From an uncultured Clostridia bacterium (GTDB lineage Bacteria > Bacillota > Clostridia > Oscillospirales > CAG-272), in assembly GCA_944391805.1 (NCBI GenBank), contig CALXUY010000071.1, forward strand, positions 1 to 37,971: 37,971 bases of DNA, given 5' to 3'. The stretch's first letter is position 1. The number at the start of each line of letters is the position of its first letter. The position numbers were made by a program, and so were the translations under genes. The notes beneath the pieces were generated by a model that made no database searches, was not told the DNA's origin, and saw only the letters and a program-made list of their open reading frames with translations. Shown here piece by piece: positions 23,528 to 31,943 of the stretch.

Positions 23528-23649
23528 TTTGAGGGAGTAGTAAGCGCGCCTTGGCGCGTAGCAAGTCAACATACTGGCGATGGGTTCGCCTGGCTTGCTT
23601 TCAATTGCGAGACTCATGTACACGCAGGCGCGATACATGGGGGAAGTGG
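23528..23649 (+). ncRNA. yybP-ykoY manganese riboswitch
   Basis: The leader reads GAGGGAGTAGTAAGCG, then GTCAACATACTGG, then CCTGGCTTGC and GAGACTCATGTA. This is the order and conserved sequence of the yybP-ykoY element, which senses Mn2+ and commonly precedes manganese exporters. The four-way junction helices can be traced (GCGCGCC/GGCGCG and GGCGA/TCGCC). The next gene is mntP, the classical target. Binding of Mn2+ would favour read-through of the terminator that follows. End points are approximate. Confidence 0.88.
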
Positions 23650-23685
23650 GATCCGGTATCGGCCGACGATACACGGGTCTTTTTT
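23650..23685 (+). terminator. Riboswitch-controlled intrinsic terminator
   Basis: GATCCGGTATCG (23650-23661) pairs imperfectly with CGATACACGGGTC (23667-23679) and a run of T follows. It lies between the Mn2+ aptamer and the mntP start, the expected place for an expression platform. Confidence 0.7.
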
Positions 23686-23707
23686 ATGCCCTCGGGAAGG
23701 ACACAAC

Positions 23708-24295
23708 ATGGAATGGAATCTGGAGTTTTTCCTCACGAGCATCCTGCTCGGATTGGGACTGGCAATGGACGCGTTTTCGGTCTCTCTTGCCAACGGGCTG
23801 AACGAGGCCGGTATGAAGCCGCCGCGCATGTGCGGCATTGCCGGGGTTTTTGCGGGATTTCAGGCGCTGATGCCGCTGATCGGCTGGATCTGCGTGCACA
23901 CCCTGGCCACCATATTTCAAGCATTTGAGGCCTACATCCCTTGGATCGCCCTGATTCTGCTCTGCTGGATCGGCGGAAAAATGCTGTACGAAGGGCTGCG
24001 CCGGCGGGATGCGGATCAGGCTCCCCCGGCAAAGCTGACGCTGACCGCGCTGCTGGTACAGGGAGTGGCAACCTCGATCGACGCGCTCTCGGTCGGCTTT
24101 ACCATTGCGGAATACAACTGGCAGATGGCGCTGGTCTGTGCGCTGCTGATTGCAATTGTCACCTTTGCCGTATGTCTGGCAGGCATCCGGATCGGCAAAA
24201 CCTTTGGCACCCGTCTGGCCGGTAAGGCTTCGGTTTTCGGCGGAGTGATTCTGATCCTGATCGGCCTTGAAATTTTCCTCACCGGCATTCTGTAA
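23708..24295 (+). CDS. mntP: Manganese efflux pump MntP
   Basis: A 195-residue inner-membrane exporter with six predicted membrane helices. The protein has the two-fold MntP repeat with the functional Asp residues in GLAMDAFSVSLANG (D21) and ATSIDALSVGF (D near 119). These define the family that exports Mn2+ to prevent toxicity. Length matches the usual 185-195 residues. AAGGA lies about 8 bases before the ATG. The gene stands alone behind a promoter, a yybP-ykoY aptamer and a terminator, so it should be induced by excess Mn2+. It is followed by a hairpin and structured element B. Confidence 0.95.
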   Translation: MEWNLEFFLTSILLGLGLAMDAFSVSLANGLNEAGMKPPRMCGIAGVFAGFQALMPLIGWICVHTLATIFQAFEAYIPWIALILLCWIGGKMLYEGLRRRDADQAPPAKLTLTALLVQGVATSIDALSVGFTIAEYNWQMALVCALLIAIVTFAVCLAGIRIGKTFGTRLAGKASVFGGVILILIGLEIFLTGIL

Positions 24296-24413
24296 GGCGG
24301 CGTCACAACGCCGCACGTTCAGCGGGTGGTTGCCTGTAATGCCTATCGGCCCCGGCATGGCTGTCCCAGCAAATAGTACAAAATCATTGCGTCAAATTGA
24401 TGCAACATCACAA

Positions 24414-24436
24414 AGACTGCGGAGCTTCCGCAGTCT
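24414..24436. repeat. Left 23-bp hairpin repeat flanking element B
   Basis: AGACTGCGGA pairs perfectly with TCCGCAGTCT around a 3-base loop. It matches 24672-24694 at 22 of 23 positions. It may also serve as mRNA 3' end of mntP, though no T-run follows here. Confidence 0.8.
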
Positions 24437-24671
24437 CAGGTTGTCGACAAAAGGCATATCAAATAAAAATTGCACAAAAACGTTCGTCCGCTTTTTCTTT
24501 GAACGTGTAGGCGCAAAGAAAAAGCTCACAAAAAGAAACGCCAAATGAGGGGATTTCGCCCTCTGCGGAGGGCGACAAGGGCTTCTCGCCCTTGTCCCCG
24601 CAAACTTTTGAAAAAGTTTGATCAAAACTTTCATCAATCTGACGAAAGCCGTTGCTTTGGTCTACAGTCTG
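24437..24671 (+). repeat. Structured intergenic element B
   Basis: A 235-bp element, same length as element A (16446-16680), starting CAGGTTGT and ending GGTCTACAGTCTG. Its hairpins lie at 24490-24525, 24557-24574, 24576-24594 and 24601-24620, the same order and spacing as in A. Arms differ from A but pair: CGCCCTC/GAGGGCG against CGCTGCC/GGCAGCG in A, CAAGGGC/GCCCTTG against CCAACGCC/GGCGTTGG, and CAAACTTTT/AAAAGTTTG against CCGCCTTTT/AAAAGGCGG. Linkers are conserved. It has no coding frame. It lies between mntP and the glycosyltransferase operon, on the same strand as both. Confidence 0.87.
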
Positions 24672-24699
24672 AGACTGCGGAGCTTCCGAAGTCTTTTTT
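24672..24699 (+). terminator. Right hairpin repeat of element B, with T-run
   Basis: A second copy of the AGACTGCGGA hairpin (24672-24694) with one base change, followed by TTTTTT. It can act as a plus-strand intrinsic terminator, separating mntP and element B from the next promoter. Confidence 0.75.
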
Positions 24700-24719
24700 G
24701 CCCGATACAGCAGAAATAC

Positions 24720-24748
24720 TTGACAGATGCGCCAATATCCGATATAAT
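24720..24748 (+). promoter_or_regulatory. Consensus promoter of the glycosyltransferase operon
   Basis: TTGACA (24720-24725) and TATAAT (24743-24748) are spaced by exactly 17 bases. Transcription would start near 24755, with a leader of about 73 bases. Confidence 0.85.
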
Positions 24749-24827
24749 AATGGAGGACAATCCAACGGTTCGTGCCGTTCTTTTCTGTGCCGCACGTTCC
24801 GCATCACGATCCGGCCGGAGGCTCCCG

Positions 24828-26981
24828 ATGATAAGCGCCATAATCTATTTTGTTGTTTTCTCCGCACTGCTGGCAGCATTCCTGCTGATTCCGAAAAAGC
24901 TCCAGACCCGCCGCATCGGGCTGTTTTTGCTGCTGCTTTCGTTGACGGCGGAGCTTTTCGTGTTCAATATTCATTCCTTCGCTCTGCTGCCCGGCGGATA
25001 CCGGAAAACAGAGGTTGACCTGAACGCCCCGGACGTCGATCTTTCAGCCACGCAGGGCAATCAGATCACGCTGGAGCTGAATGACATCGGGCAGAAAGTC
25101 GGAACACTGCATTTTGCATGCACACTGCCCCCTGCGGAGAAGGGCGACGCCGGCACCCCGTATGTCGACGTGACCGTGGATGCGCGGGACGTCACCCAGC
25201 AGGGCTATTACCGCAGCGCGGTGGCATCGGGGCAGATTGTGCGTGGGGACGACCGCAGCGCATATCTTGTGCTGAACCTGAGCGGTGAGGTGAGCGATCT
25301 GCGCCTGCGGTTGACGGCGAAAGAGGGCTGCAGCTTTGCGCTGAACGGCCTGACGCTCAACGCCACGGTGCCCATGCACTTCTCGGCACTCCGCCTGCTG
25401 CTTCTGGTTGGCGGAATCTTCGGCATATGGGCGCTGGCTGTTTTCCCCTCTCTGCGCCGCTCCTATGGGGATGGCCGGCTGTTCTGCCGCCGGGCGGCAC
25501 TGGTGATGACGGTTTTTCTGCTGCTCTGCGCCGTCTGTCTGCATTTTGCGCGGCAATATGACCAGACACAGGGCATTTCCGCCGGCTTTGCCATGACCTC
25601 GGGCAACCAGATTACACAGGAGCTGGTGGACGCCTTTGAGGCCGGCCAGGTTTCGCTGCTGGACAAGCCGCCGCAGGAGCTGCTGGAGCTGGAAAATCCC
25701 TACGACTGGAGCGAACGGGTGAGTGCCGGTGTCAGCTATAAATGGGATCACCTGCTGTATGACGGCAAATACTACTCCTACTACGGCATTGCGCCGGTCA
25801 TTCTGCTCTTTCTGCCCTATCACCTGCTCACGGGCTATTACTTCCCCACCCCCGAGGCGGTGCTGCTGTTCGGATGCATCGGCATCCTGTTTCTCTCGCT
25901 GCTCTATCTTGCCTTCTGCGACCTGTTTGCGAAAAAGATCCCTGCCAACATGGTGCTCATGGGTCTGCTCGTCCTGCAGCTCTCCAGCGGCGTGTGGTAC
26001 AACTTCTGTTCCCCGCTCTTTTACGAAATTGCACAGACTGCGGGCTTCTGCTTCACCACGGCGGGATTTTTCTTTCTGCTGCGGTCCGGCGTGGTCGGGC
26101 AGGAGCACCCGGTGCGGCCGGGATGGGTGGTGCTCTCCACCGTCTGTCTCTCGCTGGGGGTGCTCAGCCGCCCCACACTGGCCCTGTATTGCATTGCCGC
26201 GCTTTTCTTCCTTTGGTACGGCCTGCGCAAATACCGCAGACAGGCCGAGGAACGCCACCACGGCGACGTCCGGCAGAGGCGCCGGGCCACTGCGGTATAC
26301 CTGCTGGCGGCACTGGGCGCGTTTGTCGTCATCGGCGGTGTGCAGATGTGGTATAATTACGCGCGGTTCGGTTCGGTGCTGGACTTTGGCATTCAGTATT
26401 CGCTCACCATCAACGATTTTACACGCTCGCAATACCACACCGGCTTTGTGATGATCGGAATCTTCAATTTCCTGTTCGCCTTTCCGTCTGTCCGGCCGGA
26501 GTTCCCTTATATCTTCCCGAGCTTCTCCACCCTCGGCACAAACGGCTACTACTTCATCGCCAATACCAACGCGACAGGAGTGTTCTTCCGGGCGCTGCCC
26601 TCGCTGGGTCTGCTCGGCGCAGCTCCGGCATGGAAGGCCCTCTCCCGGCGGGAGCGCCGGGCGGCGCTCTGCCTGCTGCTGCCGGTCTGCCTGCTGGTTC
26701 CCCTCGGCATTCTGATCTCGATCTGGGAGAGCGGCTACAGCGTGCGCTATGCCACCGATTTTTACTGGCCGGTCATATTAGGCGGAACCGCGGTATTATT
26801 CCTGCTTTATGTCCGGCGGGCGGAGGGACAGACACGGCGGCTGATGCAGGCCTTCTTTCTCGCCTCGGCCGTGGTGGCGCTGGTGTGCAATTTCGGGCTG
26901 ATTTACGATTATCTCGAGCTGTCGGGCTATCTCGAAAGCCAAGCGCTTTCCTTCGCGCGGTTGTTTGATTTCTGGAAATGA
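24828..26981 (+). CDS. GT-C-like polytopic membrane protein (probable glycosyltransferase)
   Basis: A 717-residue membrane protein with a dozen or so hydrophobic helices. Two helices at the N-terminus are followed by a beta-rich non-membrane domain (about 55-185), then the main bundle. Between helices lies WDHLLYDGKYYSYYG (about 306-320), an acidic/aromatic loop like the catalytic loops of GT-C transferases that use polyprenyl-phosphate sugars. I start it at the ATG at 24828, which has GGAGG upstream; the frame is open farther upstream only because of element B and the promoter. The next gene, 19 bases on, is a GtrB-like GT2 enzyme that would make the lipid-linked sugar donor. Together they probably decorate a surface glycan or protein. 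The acceptor is unknown, and no named family was recognised. Confidence 0.78.
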   Translation: MISAIIYFVVFSALLAAFLLIPKKLQTRRIGLFLLLLSLTAELFVFNIHSFALLPGGYRKTEVDLNAPDVDLSATQGNQITLELNDIGQKVGTLHFACTLPPAEKGDAGTPYVDVTVDARDVTQQGYYRSAVASGQIVRGDDRSAYLVLNLSGEVSDLRLRLTAKEGCSFALNGLTLNATVPMHFSALRLLLLVGGIFGIWALAVFPSLRRSYGDGRLFCRRAALVMTVFLLLCAVCLHFARQYDQTQGISAGFAMTSGNQITQELVDAFEAGQVSLLDKPPQELLELENPYDWSERVSAGVSYKWDHLLYDGKYYSYYGIAPVILLFLPYHLLTGYYFPTPEAVLLFGCIGILFLSLLYLAFCDLFAKKIPANMVLMGLLVLQLSSGVWYNFCSPLFYEIAQTAGFCFTTAGFFFLLRSGVVGQEHPVRPGWVVLSTVCLSLGVLSRPTLALYCIAALFFLWYGLRKYRRQAEERHHGDVRQRRRATAVYLLAALGAFVVIGGVQMWYNYARFGSVLDFGIQYSLTINDFTRSQYHTGFVMIGIFNFLFAFPSVRPEFPYIFPSFSTLGTNGYYFIANTNATGVFFRALPSLGLLGAAPAWKALSRRERRAALCLLLPVCLLVPLGILISIWESGYSVRYATDFYWPVILGGTAVLFLLYVRRAEGQTRRLMQAFFLASAVVALVCNFGLIYDYLELSGYLESQALSFARLFDFWK

Positions 26982-27000
26982 GATACGAAAGGAGCAAGCC

Positions 27001-27960
27001 ATGAAGCTGTTTCTGGTGATTCCGTGCTACAACGAGGAGGAGGTGCTCCCGGAGACCGCGCGCCGCCTCAAGGAAAAATTCGCCTCCCTCATGGCGGACG
27101 GGCACATTGCGGAGGACAGCCGCATCGTCTTTGTGGACGACGGCTCGCGCGACCGCACCTGGGAGCTGATTGAGGAGCTGCACCGCTCGGATCCGCTTTA
27201 CCGCGGCATCCGGCTCTCCCGGAACCGCGGGCACCAGAATGCCCTTTTGGCCGGCCTGATGACCGTGCGGGAGGAGTGCGACGCGGCCATCAGCATGGAC
27301 GCCGACCTGCAGGACGACATCAACGCCATCGACGCGATGCTGGAAAAATACGCACAGGGCTATGATGTGGTTTACGGTGTGCGCAGCTCCCGCAAAAAGG
27401 ACAGCTTTTTCAAGCGCACGACCGCACAGGGCTTTTACAGGGTCATGAAGGCCATGGGCGTGGAAACCGTATACAACCACGCCGACTACCGCCTGATGAG
27501 CCGCCGTGCGCTGGCCGGGCTGGCGGAATTCCGGGAGGTCAACCTGTTTCTGCGCGGCATCGTGCCCTTGGTGGGCTTCCGCAGCACCACCGTTGCCTAT
27601 GAGCGGGGCGAGCGCTTTGCCGGAACCTCCAAATATCCCCTGAAAAAGATGCTTTCCTTTGCTTTTGAGGGCATCACCTCGCTGTCGGTCAAGCCCATCC
27701 GCCTGATCGCCTCCCTTGGTGTTCTGATTTTTGCGGTAAGCGTGGGGATGCTGATCTACTCCCTGATCCGCCATCTGCTCGGGCACACCGTGAGCGGCTG
27801 GACCTCGCTGGCCGTCTCGATCTGGGCGCTGGGCGGCATTCAACTGCTGGCCATCGGCACCATCGGCGAATACATCGGAAAAATCTATCTGGAGACCAAG
27901 CACCGCCCGGTATACCTTGTGTCGGATTACCTGACCGACGGCGATCGACCCACAAAATAG
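27001..27960 (+). CDS. GtrB/DPM1-like polyprenyl-phosphate glycosyltransferase
   Basis: A 319-residue GT2-family enzyme that transfers a sugar from a nucleotide donor to undecaprenyl phosphate at the inner face of the membrane. The N-terminal GT-A domain has VIPCYNEEEVL (6-16), FVDDGSRDRT (44-53) and the metal-binding DADLQDD (100-106). Two C-terminal helices (about 235-255 and 265-290) anchor it, as in GtrB. The family signature RHKDSFFKR-like basic patch and YPLKKML are present. AAAGGAG lies 7 bases before the ATG at 27001; I reject an upstream in-frame alternative start at 26965 because it overlaps the previous gene. It is co-transcribed with the GT-C-like gene and followed by a terminator. 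Confidence 0.92.
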   Translation: MKLFLVIPCYNEEEVLPETARRLKEKFASLMADGHIAEDSRIVFVDDGSRDRTWELIEELHRSDPLYRGIRLSRNRGHQNALLAGLMTVREECDAAISMDADLQDDINAIDAMLEKYAQGYDVVYGVRSSRKKDSFFKRTTAQGFYRVMKAMGVETVYNHADYRLMSRRALAGLAEFREVNLFLRGIVPLVGFRSTTVAYERGERFAGTSKYPLKKMLSFAFEGITSLSVKPIRLIASLGVLIFAVSVGMLIYSLIRHLLGHTVSGWTSLAVSIWALGGIQLLAIGTIGEYIGKIYLETKHRPVYLVSDYLTDGDRPTK

Positions 27961-27988
27961 TACTCACGCCCTCCGACACAGTACGCAC

Positions 27989-28023
27989 AAAGGGACGCTA
28001 TCTCTCGATAACGTCCCTTTTTC
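27989..28023 (+). terminator. Intrinsic terminator of the glycosyltransferase operon
   Basis: AAAGGGACGCTATC pairs, with one mismatch, with GATAACGTCCCTTT around a 4-base loop, and T residues follow. On the minus strand the A-run gives a T-run too, so it may stop both directions. Confidence 0.85.
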
Positions 28024-28075
28024 TTGATTATTCGGATGTAATGGTCCGCCCGCCGTAAATTATGCGGTGTTGCCT

Positions 28076-29017
28076 TTACAAAACCTTGCTTAAAAATTCC
28101 TGCGTTCTTGCGTTTTTGGGAGACGAGAACAGCTCGGCCGGCGTTCCCTCCTCCGCGATATTTCCGCCATCCATAAAGAGCACCCGATCGGCAACCTCCC
28201 GGGCAAATCCCATCTCATGTGTGACAATCACCATCGTCATCCCCTCATTGGCAAGCTGCTTGATGAGGTCGAGCACCTCACCCACCATCTCGGGGTCAAG
28301 CGCCGAGGTCGGCTCATCAAACAGCATGATCTCGGGGTTCATGGCCAGCGCGCGCACAATCGCGATGCGCTGCTTCTGTCCGCCGGACAGCGTGGACGGA
28401 TATTTGTCCTTTTTATCGGCAAGACCGATGCGTTCGAGCAGCTCCATCGCTCTCTGCTCGGCCTGCTCCTTGGTTTTTAGCTTGAGCTGCACCGGTGCCA
28501 GCGTCAGGTTCTGCAGCACCGTCATGTTGTTAAACAGATTGAAATGCTGAAACACCATGCCCATCCGTTGGCGGGCGTGGTTGATGTCCAGCCGGTTCTT
28601 CTGCTCCACAGCCGCAAGCGCTGTGCGGAAGCCCCTGCCCTCGTGCCGGCGGAGCAGCTTTTCCACCCGGATGCGTTGCAAAATCTGCTCATCCGCCGTG
28701 GCGGCGGTTGCCTGCGCCATCATAGAGGCGTATGTTTTGGAAGCGCGCAGCACCTCGGGGTAAAAATAGGGATCCGGGCGGGTGAGCAGCCGATCGTCCA
28801 GCCAGACCTCTCCCCCGGTCGGCTCCTCGAGCAGATTCATACAGCGCAGCAGCGTGCTCTTCCCGCTGCCCGACGGACCGATGACCGCCACCTTCTCGCC
28901 GTTGTGAATGGTGGTACTCACGCCCTGGAGCACATGAAGGCTGCCGAAGCTCTTGTGTACGTCCTTTATATAAACCGAGCGTGCGCCGGTTTCATTGCCG
29001 TTATCACCGTTTGTCAC
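28076..29017 (-). CDS. Polar amino-acid ABC transporter ATP-binding protein with an insertion
   Basis: A 313-residue ATPase of the GlnQ type that powers amino-acid uptake. Walker [10 protein letters not shown] (47-55), Q-loop FQHFNLF (156-162), signature LSGGQKQR (200-207), Walker [13 protein letters not shown] (220-231) and the H-loop THEMGF are all present. The usual GlnQ length is about 240. Here a helical, basic segment of about 65 residues (about 79-143) is inserted between Walker A and the Q-loop, where normal members have a short KTDINKLR-type linker. The start is a GTG at 29017, with AAAGGAGG upstream, overlapping the permease gene by 14 bases, so the two are translationally coupled. 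It is the last gene of this transport operon. Confidence 0.92.
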   Translation of the reverse strand: MTNGDNGNETGARSVYIKDVHKSFGSLHVLQGVSTTIHNGEKVAVIGPSGSGKSTLLRCMNLLEEPTGGEVWLDDRLLTRPDPYFYPEVLRASKTYASMMAQATAATADEQILQRIRVEKLLRRHEGRGFRTALAAVEQKNRLDINHARQRMGMVFQHFNLFNNMTVLQNLTLAPVQLKLKTKEQAEQRAMELLERIGLADKKDKYPSTLSGGQKQRIAIVRALAMNPEIMLFDEPTSALDPEMVGEVLDLIKQLANEGMTMVIVTHEMGFAREVADRVLFMDGGNIAEEGTPAELFSSPKNARTQEFLSKVL

Positions 29018-29696
29018 CGGCCCGCAGCCTCCTTTCTATTAATTTGATGCCAAAGGTCAACAGATATACGATTGCAAGGTAAAACAGTGCCACAACGGTC
29101 ATAGGCACGATGTAACTTGCCATGTTGTTGCCGCTGCCGATGATTTTTGCCGCCATCGTCAGATCAAACATGCCGATCATACTCACAATAGATGTCTCCT
29201 TAATCAGCGCAATCAGCTCGTTTCCGATTGACGGAATCACATTTTTAATGGCTTGCGGAATAACAATGCGAGACAGCGTGATCTTGCGGGTCAGCCCAAG
29301 TGCCCTGCCCGCCTCGGTTTGCCCGATGTCCACCGAAAGGATGCCTCCCCGGATGTTTTCGGCCACATAGGCTCCCGAATTGATACCAAATGCCAGCGTG
29401 GCGGTCAGCTCCTCCGGGAACCCCCGGAAGGCAAACACCACATATGCCATGATAAAAAGCTGTAGTGCCATGGGTGTTCCCCGCACAATCGTAACATATG
29501 CTTTGCAAATGGCCTTTGGCACCATCATCCACCCGCTCTGAGGGGAAATCGTAACCAGCGCAACCAAGGTGCCAAGCAGTAAGCCAAGCAGCGCCGCCAA
29601 TACCGAAATAATCAGAGTTGTTTGCAGTCCTTCCCAAATGATGTCCATATATTTTTCCGTGGAAAACAACTCGACAATTTGGCTGAAAAATTTCAT
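29004..29696 (-). CDS. Polar amino-acid ABC transporter permease
   Basis: A 230-residue HisM/GlnP-type inner-membrane permease with about five membrane helices. The family signature [29 protein letters not shown], the EAA-loop contact for the ATPase, lies at about 117-145. A single permease gene suggests a homodimer. It follows the solute-binding gene across a hairpin and overlaps the ATPase gene. Confidence 0.94.
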   Translation of the reverse strand: MKFFSQIVELFSTEKYMDIIWEGLQTTLIISVLAALLGLLLGTLVALVTISPQSGWMMVPKAICKAYVTIVRGTPMALQLFIMAYVVFAFRGFPEELTATLAFGINSGAYVAENIRGGILSVDIGQTEAGRALGLTRKITLSRIVIPQAIKNVIPSIGNELIALIKETSIVSMIGMFDLTMAAKIIGSGNNMASYIVPMTVVALFYLAIVYLLTFGIKLIERRLRAGDKR

Positions 29697-29785
29697 GTAA
29701 ATACCTCATCTCGCTGAGAGCGTCGCTATCATACGTGCTGAATCTGCCGCATCGCCGACATGCTCTCTGCACATTTCCGATACAC

Positions 29786-29819
29786 GAAAAAGAACGATGC
29801 TTGCGCATTGTTCTTTTTC
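29786..29819. other. Intercistronic hairpin in the amino-acid transporter operon
   Basis: GAAAAAGAAC (29786-29795) pairs with GTTCTTTTTC (29810-29819), and the inner bases extend the stem. On the minus strand it lies between the solute-binding gene and the permease gene. Such hairpins often raise binding-protein levels relative to permease, by partial termination or 3' protection. Confidence 0.7.
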
Positions 29820-29838
29820 GTTCTGTATAGACGCGTTT

Positions 29839-30702
29839 TTATTCGCTCATGCCCATATGCTTCATGACCAGTTTTTCAATTTCGCTCACACCATCGGCAT
29901 CCTCCTGCATCATCTCGGTGAGCACCTCATTGATGGCGTCCAGCAGCTCAGTGTTGCCCTTGGTCACACAAATGGCATACTGCTCCTCCACCGGAGCGTC
30001 GTCGGCATCGGTTTCTCCCGAATAATAGAGGGGCAGGCATTTAAGACCACTGTTTTTCGATACAATGAACTCTGCCGGCAGCTCGTCGATGATCACAACA
30101 TCTACACTCTTGCCGATTGCATCCGCCGCCAGTTGCGCATTGTCAAAATTTTTCAGTTCCGTATCGGTTCCGTAAAGCACGCCGTCGTAGCCATAGTCGT
30201 TATCCACAGTCGCATTGATTTCTCCATCGGTATAAATCCAACCCGTGGTATCGGTCTGCACGCCGATGGCCTTTCCGGCAAGCGCCTCCCATACGATATA
30301 TTCCACACCATCCTTTGTTTTGGTTGTAATGCTGGCATCATCGGTAGCCAAAATTACATACTGTACAGAAGTATAATACGGAATCGAAAAGTCAACCTTT
30401 TCCTTCCGCTCATCGGTAATCGTGATTCCGGCAGCGCCGGCATCGCAGACCTTTCCTCCCTCAACATTGTCGATGATTGCCGAGAACTCGGTATTTTCAA
30501 ATACCACTTTGCGGTCCAGCTTTTCGCCAACCTTATTCATGATCTCCACATCCACACCGACGATCTCAGTACCGTCATAATACTCAAACGGAGCAAAAAA
30601 GGCATTGGTATGCACGATGATATCCTTCCCGCAGGACGAGAAAGCAAACACGCAGCCGCAGAGCAGCACCACAACCATTGCCAAAGACAGCAGTTTTTTC
30701 AT
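29839..30702 (-). CDS. Polar amino-acid ABC transporter substrate-binding lipoprotein
   Basis: A 287-residue lipoprotein of the type-3 (amino-acid) solute-binding family. The signal ends at FSSC (Cys24). The mature protein has the typical FFAPFEYYDGTEIVGVDVEIMNK entry (about 35-60), GITITDERKEKVDFSIPYY (about 92-110) and a hinge around YIVWEALAGKAIGVQ. The ATG at 30702 has GGAGGAA six bases upstream, so I reject a start five codons earlier that overlaps that site. It leads the operon behind a TTTACA-17-TATAAT promoter. Ligand identity among polar amino acids cannot be told. The permease and ATPase genes follow. Confidence 0.94.
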   Translation of the reverse strand: MKKLLSLAMVVVLLCGCVFAFSSCGKDIIVHTNAFFAPFEYYDGTEIVGVDVEIMNKVGEKLDRKVVFENTEFSAIIDNVEGGKVCDAGAAGITITDERKEKVDFSIPYYTSVQYVILATDDASITTKTKDGVEYIVWEALAGKAIGVQTDTTGWIYTDGEINATVDNDYGYDGVLYGTDTELKNFDNAQLAADAIGKSVDVVIIDELPAEFIVSKNSGLKCLPLYYSGETDADDAPVEEQYAICVTKGNTELLDAINEVLTEMMQEDADGVSEIEKLVMKHMGMSE

Positions 30703-30734
30703 GATAGATTCCTCCATTGTTTTGATTTGCGAAT

Positions 30735-30763
30735 ATTATACCGCATATTTATGCATTTGTAAA
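30735..30763 (-). promoter_or_regulatory. Promoter of the amino-acid transporter operon
   Basis: On the minus strand, TTTACA (30763-30758) and TATAAT (30740-30735) are spaced by 17 bases. Confidence 0.8.
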
Positions 30764-30840
30764 GAGGCTTTCAAAATCTTTGGCAATTTCCACAGATATT
30801 TTGGTTTTCGGCTATATAAAATAAACAAACATGGCCGAAC

Positions 30841-30861
30841 AAAAACCGCTGTTGGAGCGGT
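30841..30861 (-). terminator. Intrinsic terminator of the DeoR gene
   Basis: On the minus strand ACCGCT pairs with AGCGGT around a 5-base loop, followed by TTTTTG. A second GC-rich hairpin with A/T ends lies closer to the gene at about 30917-30947. Confidence 0.65.
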
Positions 30862-30947
30862 GCCCGACGAAAGGCCGGGGCAGGCGATACACATTCTGCG
30901 TAGCCCAAGCGAAAGCCGGCCGCACCGGCAGTCCGCCGGCGGCTTTT

Positions 30948-31694
30948 TCACTCCGCGGGATTGCCGGCCGGTGCATCGTCCGTCCTCCGGTTCAGCGGGC
31001 GGTCCGAAATCACACCGGCAAGCGAATCGGCACGGCAGAGTGTATAAAAATAGGTTTTGCCGAACTTGCTCCCGTCACAGAGCAGGTAGCTCTTGCGGCT
31101 GCGGAAAATCATCACGCGGCGCAGGTTGACCTCCTCCACCGAGGAATCCGAAATCTCTCCGTCGTCCGAAAGTCCCCTGCAGGAGAAAAAGGCAAGATCG
31201 GCGTTGATGTCGGCAAGAAAGCGCTCGGCCTGCGAGCCGACATAGGAATAGGAGTGAATCAGCATCCGCCCGCCGGTGCTATAGGTACAGATGCCTGCCT
31301 CGGCCAGCGCCAGCGCGGTTTTGGCCCCACTGGTGACCACAATCAGCTCCTTTTTCTCCGAAAGATAGGGGATGAGATGAAAAGCGCTGGTCGAGGCATC
31401 GAGCAGCAGCACCATACCGTCGGACACCAGCTCGGCAGCCTGCCTGCCCATCACGGCCTTTGCCCGGCTTTTCTCATTTTCCCGGAGTACAAAGGGGATG
31501 CTGCGGTCGGCGTGGTCGGGCAGCACAGCCCCGCCGTAGACCTTATGGATCAGCCCGGCGGCATCCAGCTCGGTCAGATCCCGGCGGACGGTCGGCTCGC
31601 TGACATAAAGGCACTTCGCAAGCTCGGCCACCCTGATGTCGGGGTGCTCCTGCAGCAGGGCAAGAATTTTTTCCTGACGCTGACTCACGGTCAT
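30948..31694 (-). CDS. DeoR/GlpR-family transcriptional regulator
   Basis: A 248-residue regulator. The N-terminal winged helix-turn-helix is complete (QRQEKILALLQEHPDIRVAEL, then VSEPTVRRDLTELDAAGLIHKVYGGAV, 5-58). The C-terminal part has the DeoR sensor fold, with LDASTSAFHLIPYL and VTSGAKTALAL in the places where sugar phosphates bind in the family. Length matches the usual 250. It is transcribed away from the SDR dehydrogenase gene, from a shared 249-base intergenic region with repeated TTGATTAT boxes, so it probably represses that gene until a sugar phosphate is present. The effector is not known. Confidence 0.92.
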   Translation of the reverse strand: MTVSQRQEKILALLQEHPDIRVAELAKCLYVSEPTVRRDLTELDAAGLIHKVYGGAVLPDHADRSIPFVLRENEKSRAKAVMGRQAAELVSDGMVLLLDASTSAFHLIPYLSEKKELIVVTSGAKTALALAEAGICTYSTGGRMLIHSYSYVGSQAERFLADINADLAFFSCRGLSDDGEISDSSVEEVNLRRVMIFRSRKSYLLCDGSKFGKTYFYTLCRADSLAGVISDRPLNRRTDDAPAGNPAE

Positions 31695-31852
31695 GGTTCT
31701 TTCCTCCGTTTGTGGATTGGCTTTGTTGCCCGGGCACGGTGTTTACACCGCGTTCCGGACGCGCCGCGCGCATGTTTCCTCTCCAGCTTCCCAGTCCGCA
31801 GGTGACGATTCGCTCCAAAATCATGACGATTTGTCAATATTGGCGGCGGGGG

Positions 31853-31929
31853 TTGATTATTTGCGCAGATTTGATTATATTATAAAACACAACGGCCGCA
31901 AAGTCAATCAAAAATTTCATAATGCGGCC
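31853..31929 (+). promoter_or_regulatory. SDR promoter with candidate DeoR operator boxes
   Basis: TTGATT (31853-31858) and TATATT (31876-31881) spaced by 17 bases form the plus-strand promoter. The octamer TTGATTAT occurs at 31853-31860 and 31871-31878, and TTGATT again inverted at 31906-31911. The repeats overlap -35 and -10, as expected for a repressor site. An inverted repeat GGCCGCA (31894-31900) / TGCGGCC (31923-31929) lies in the leader just before the ribosome binding site. Confidence 0.6.
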
Positions 31930-31943
31930 AAAAGGAGAATCAA

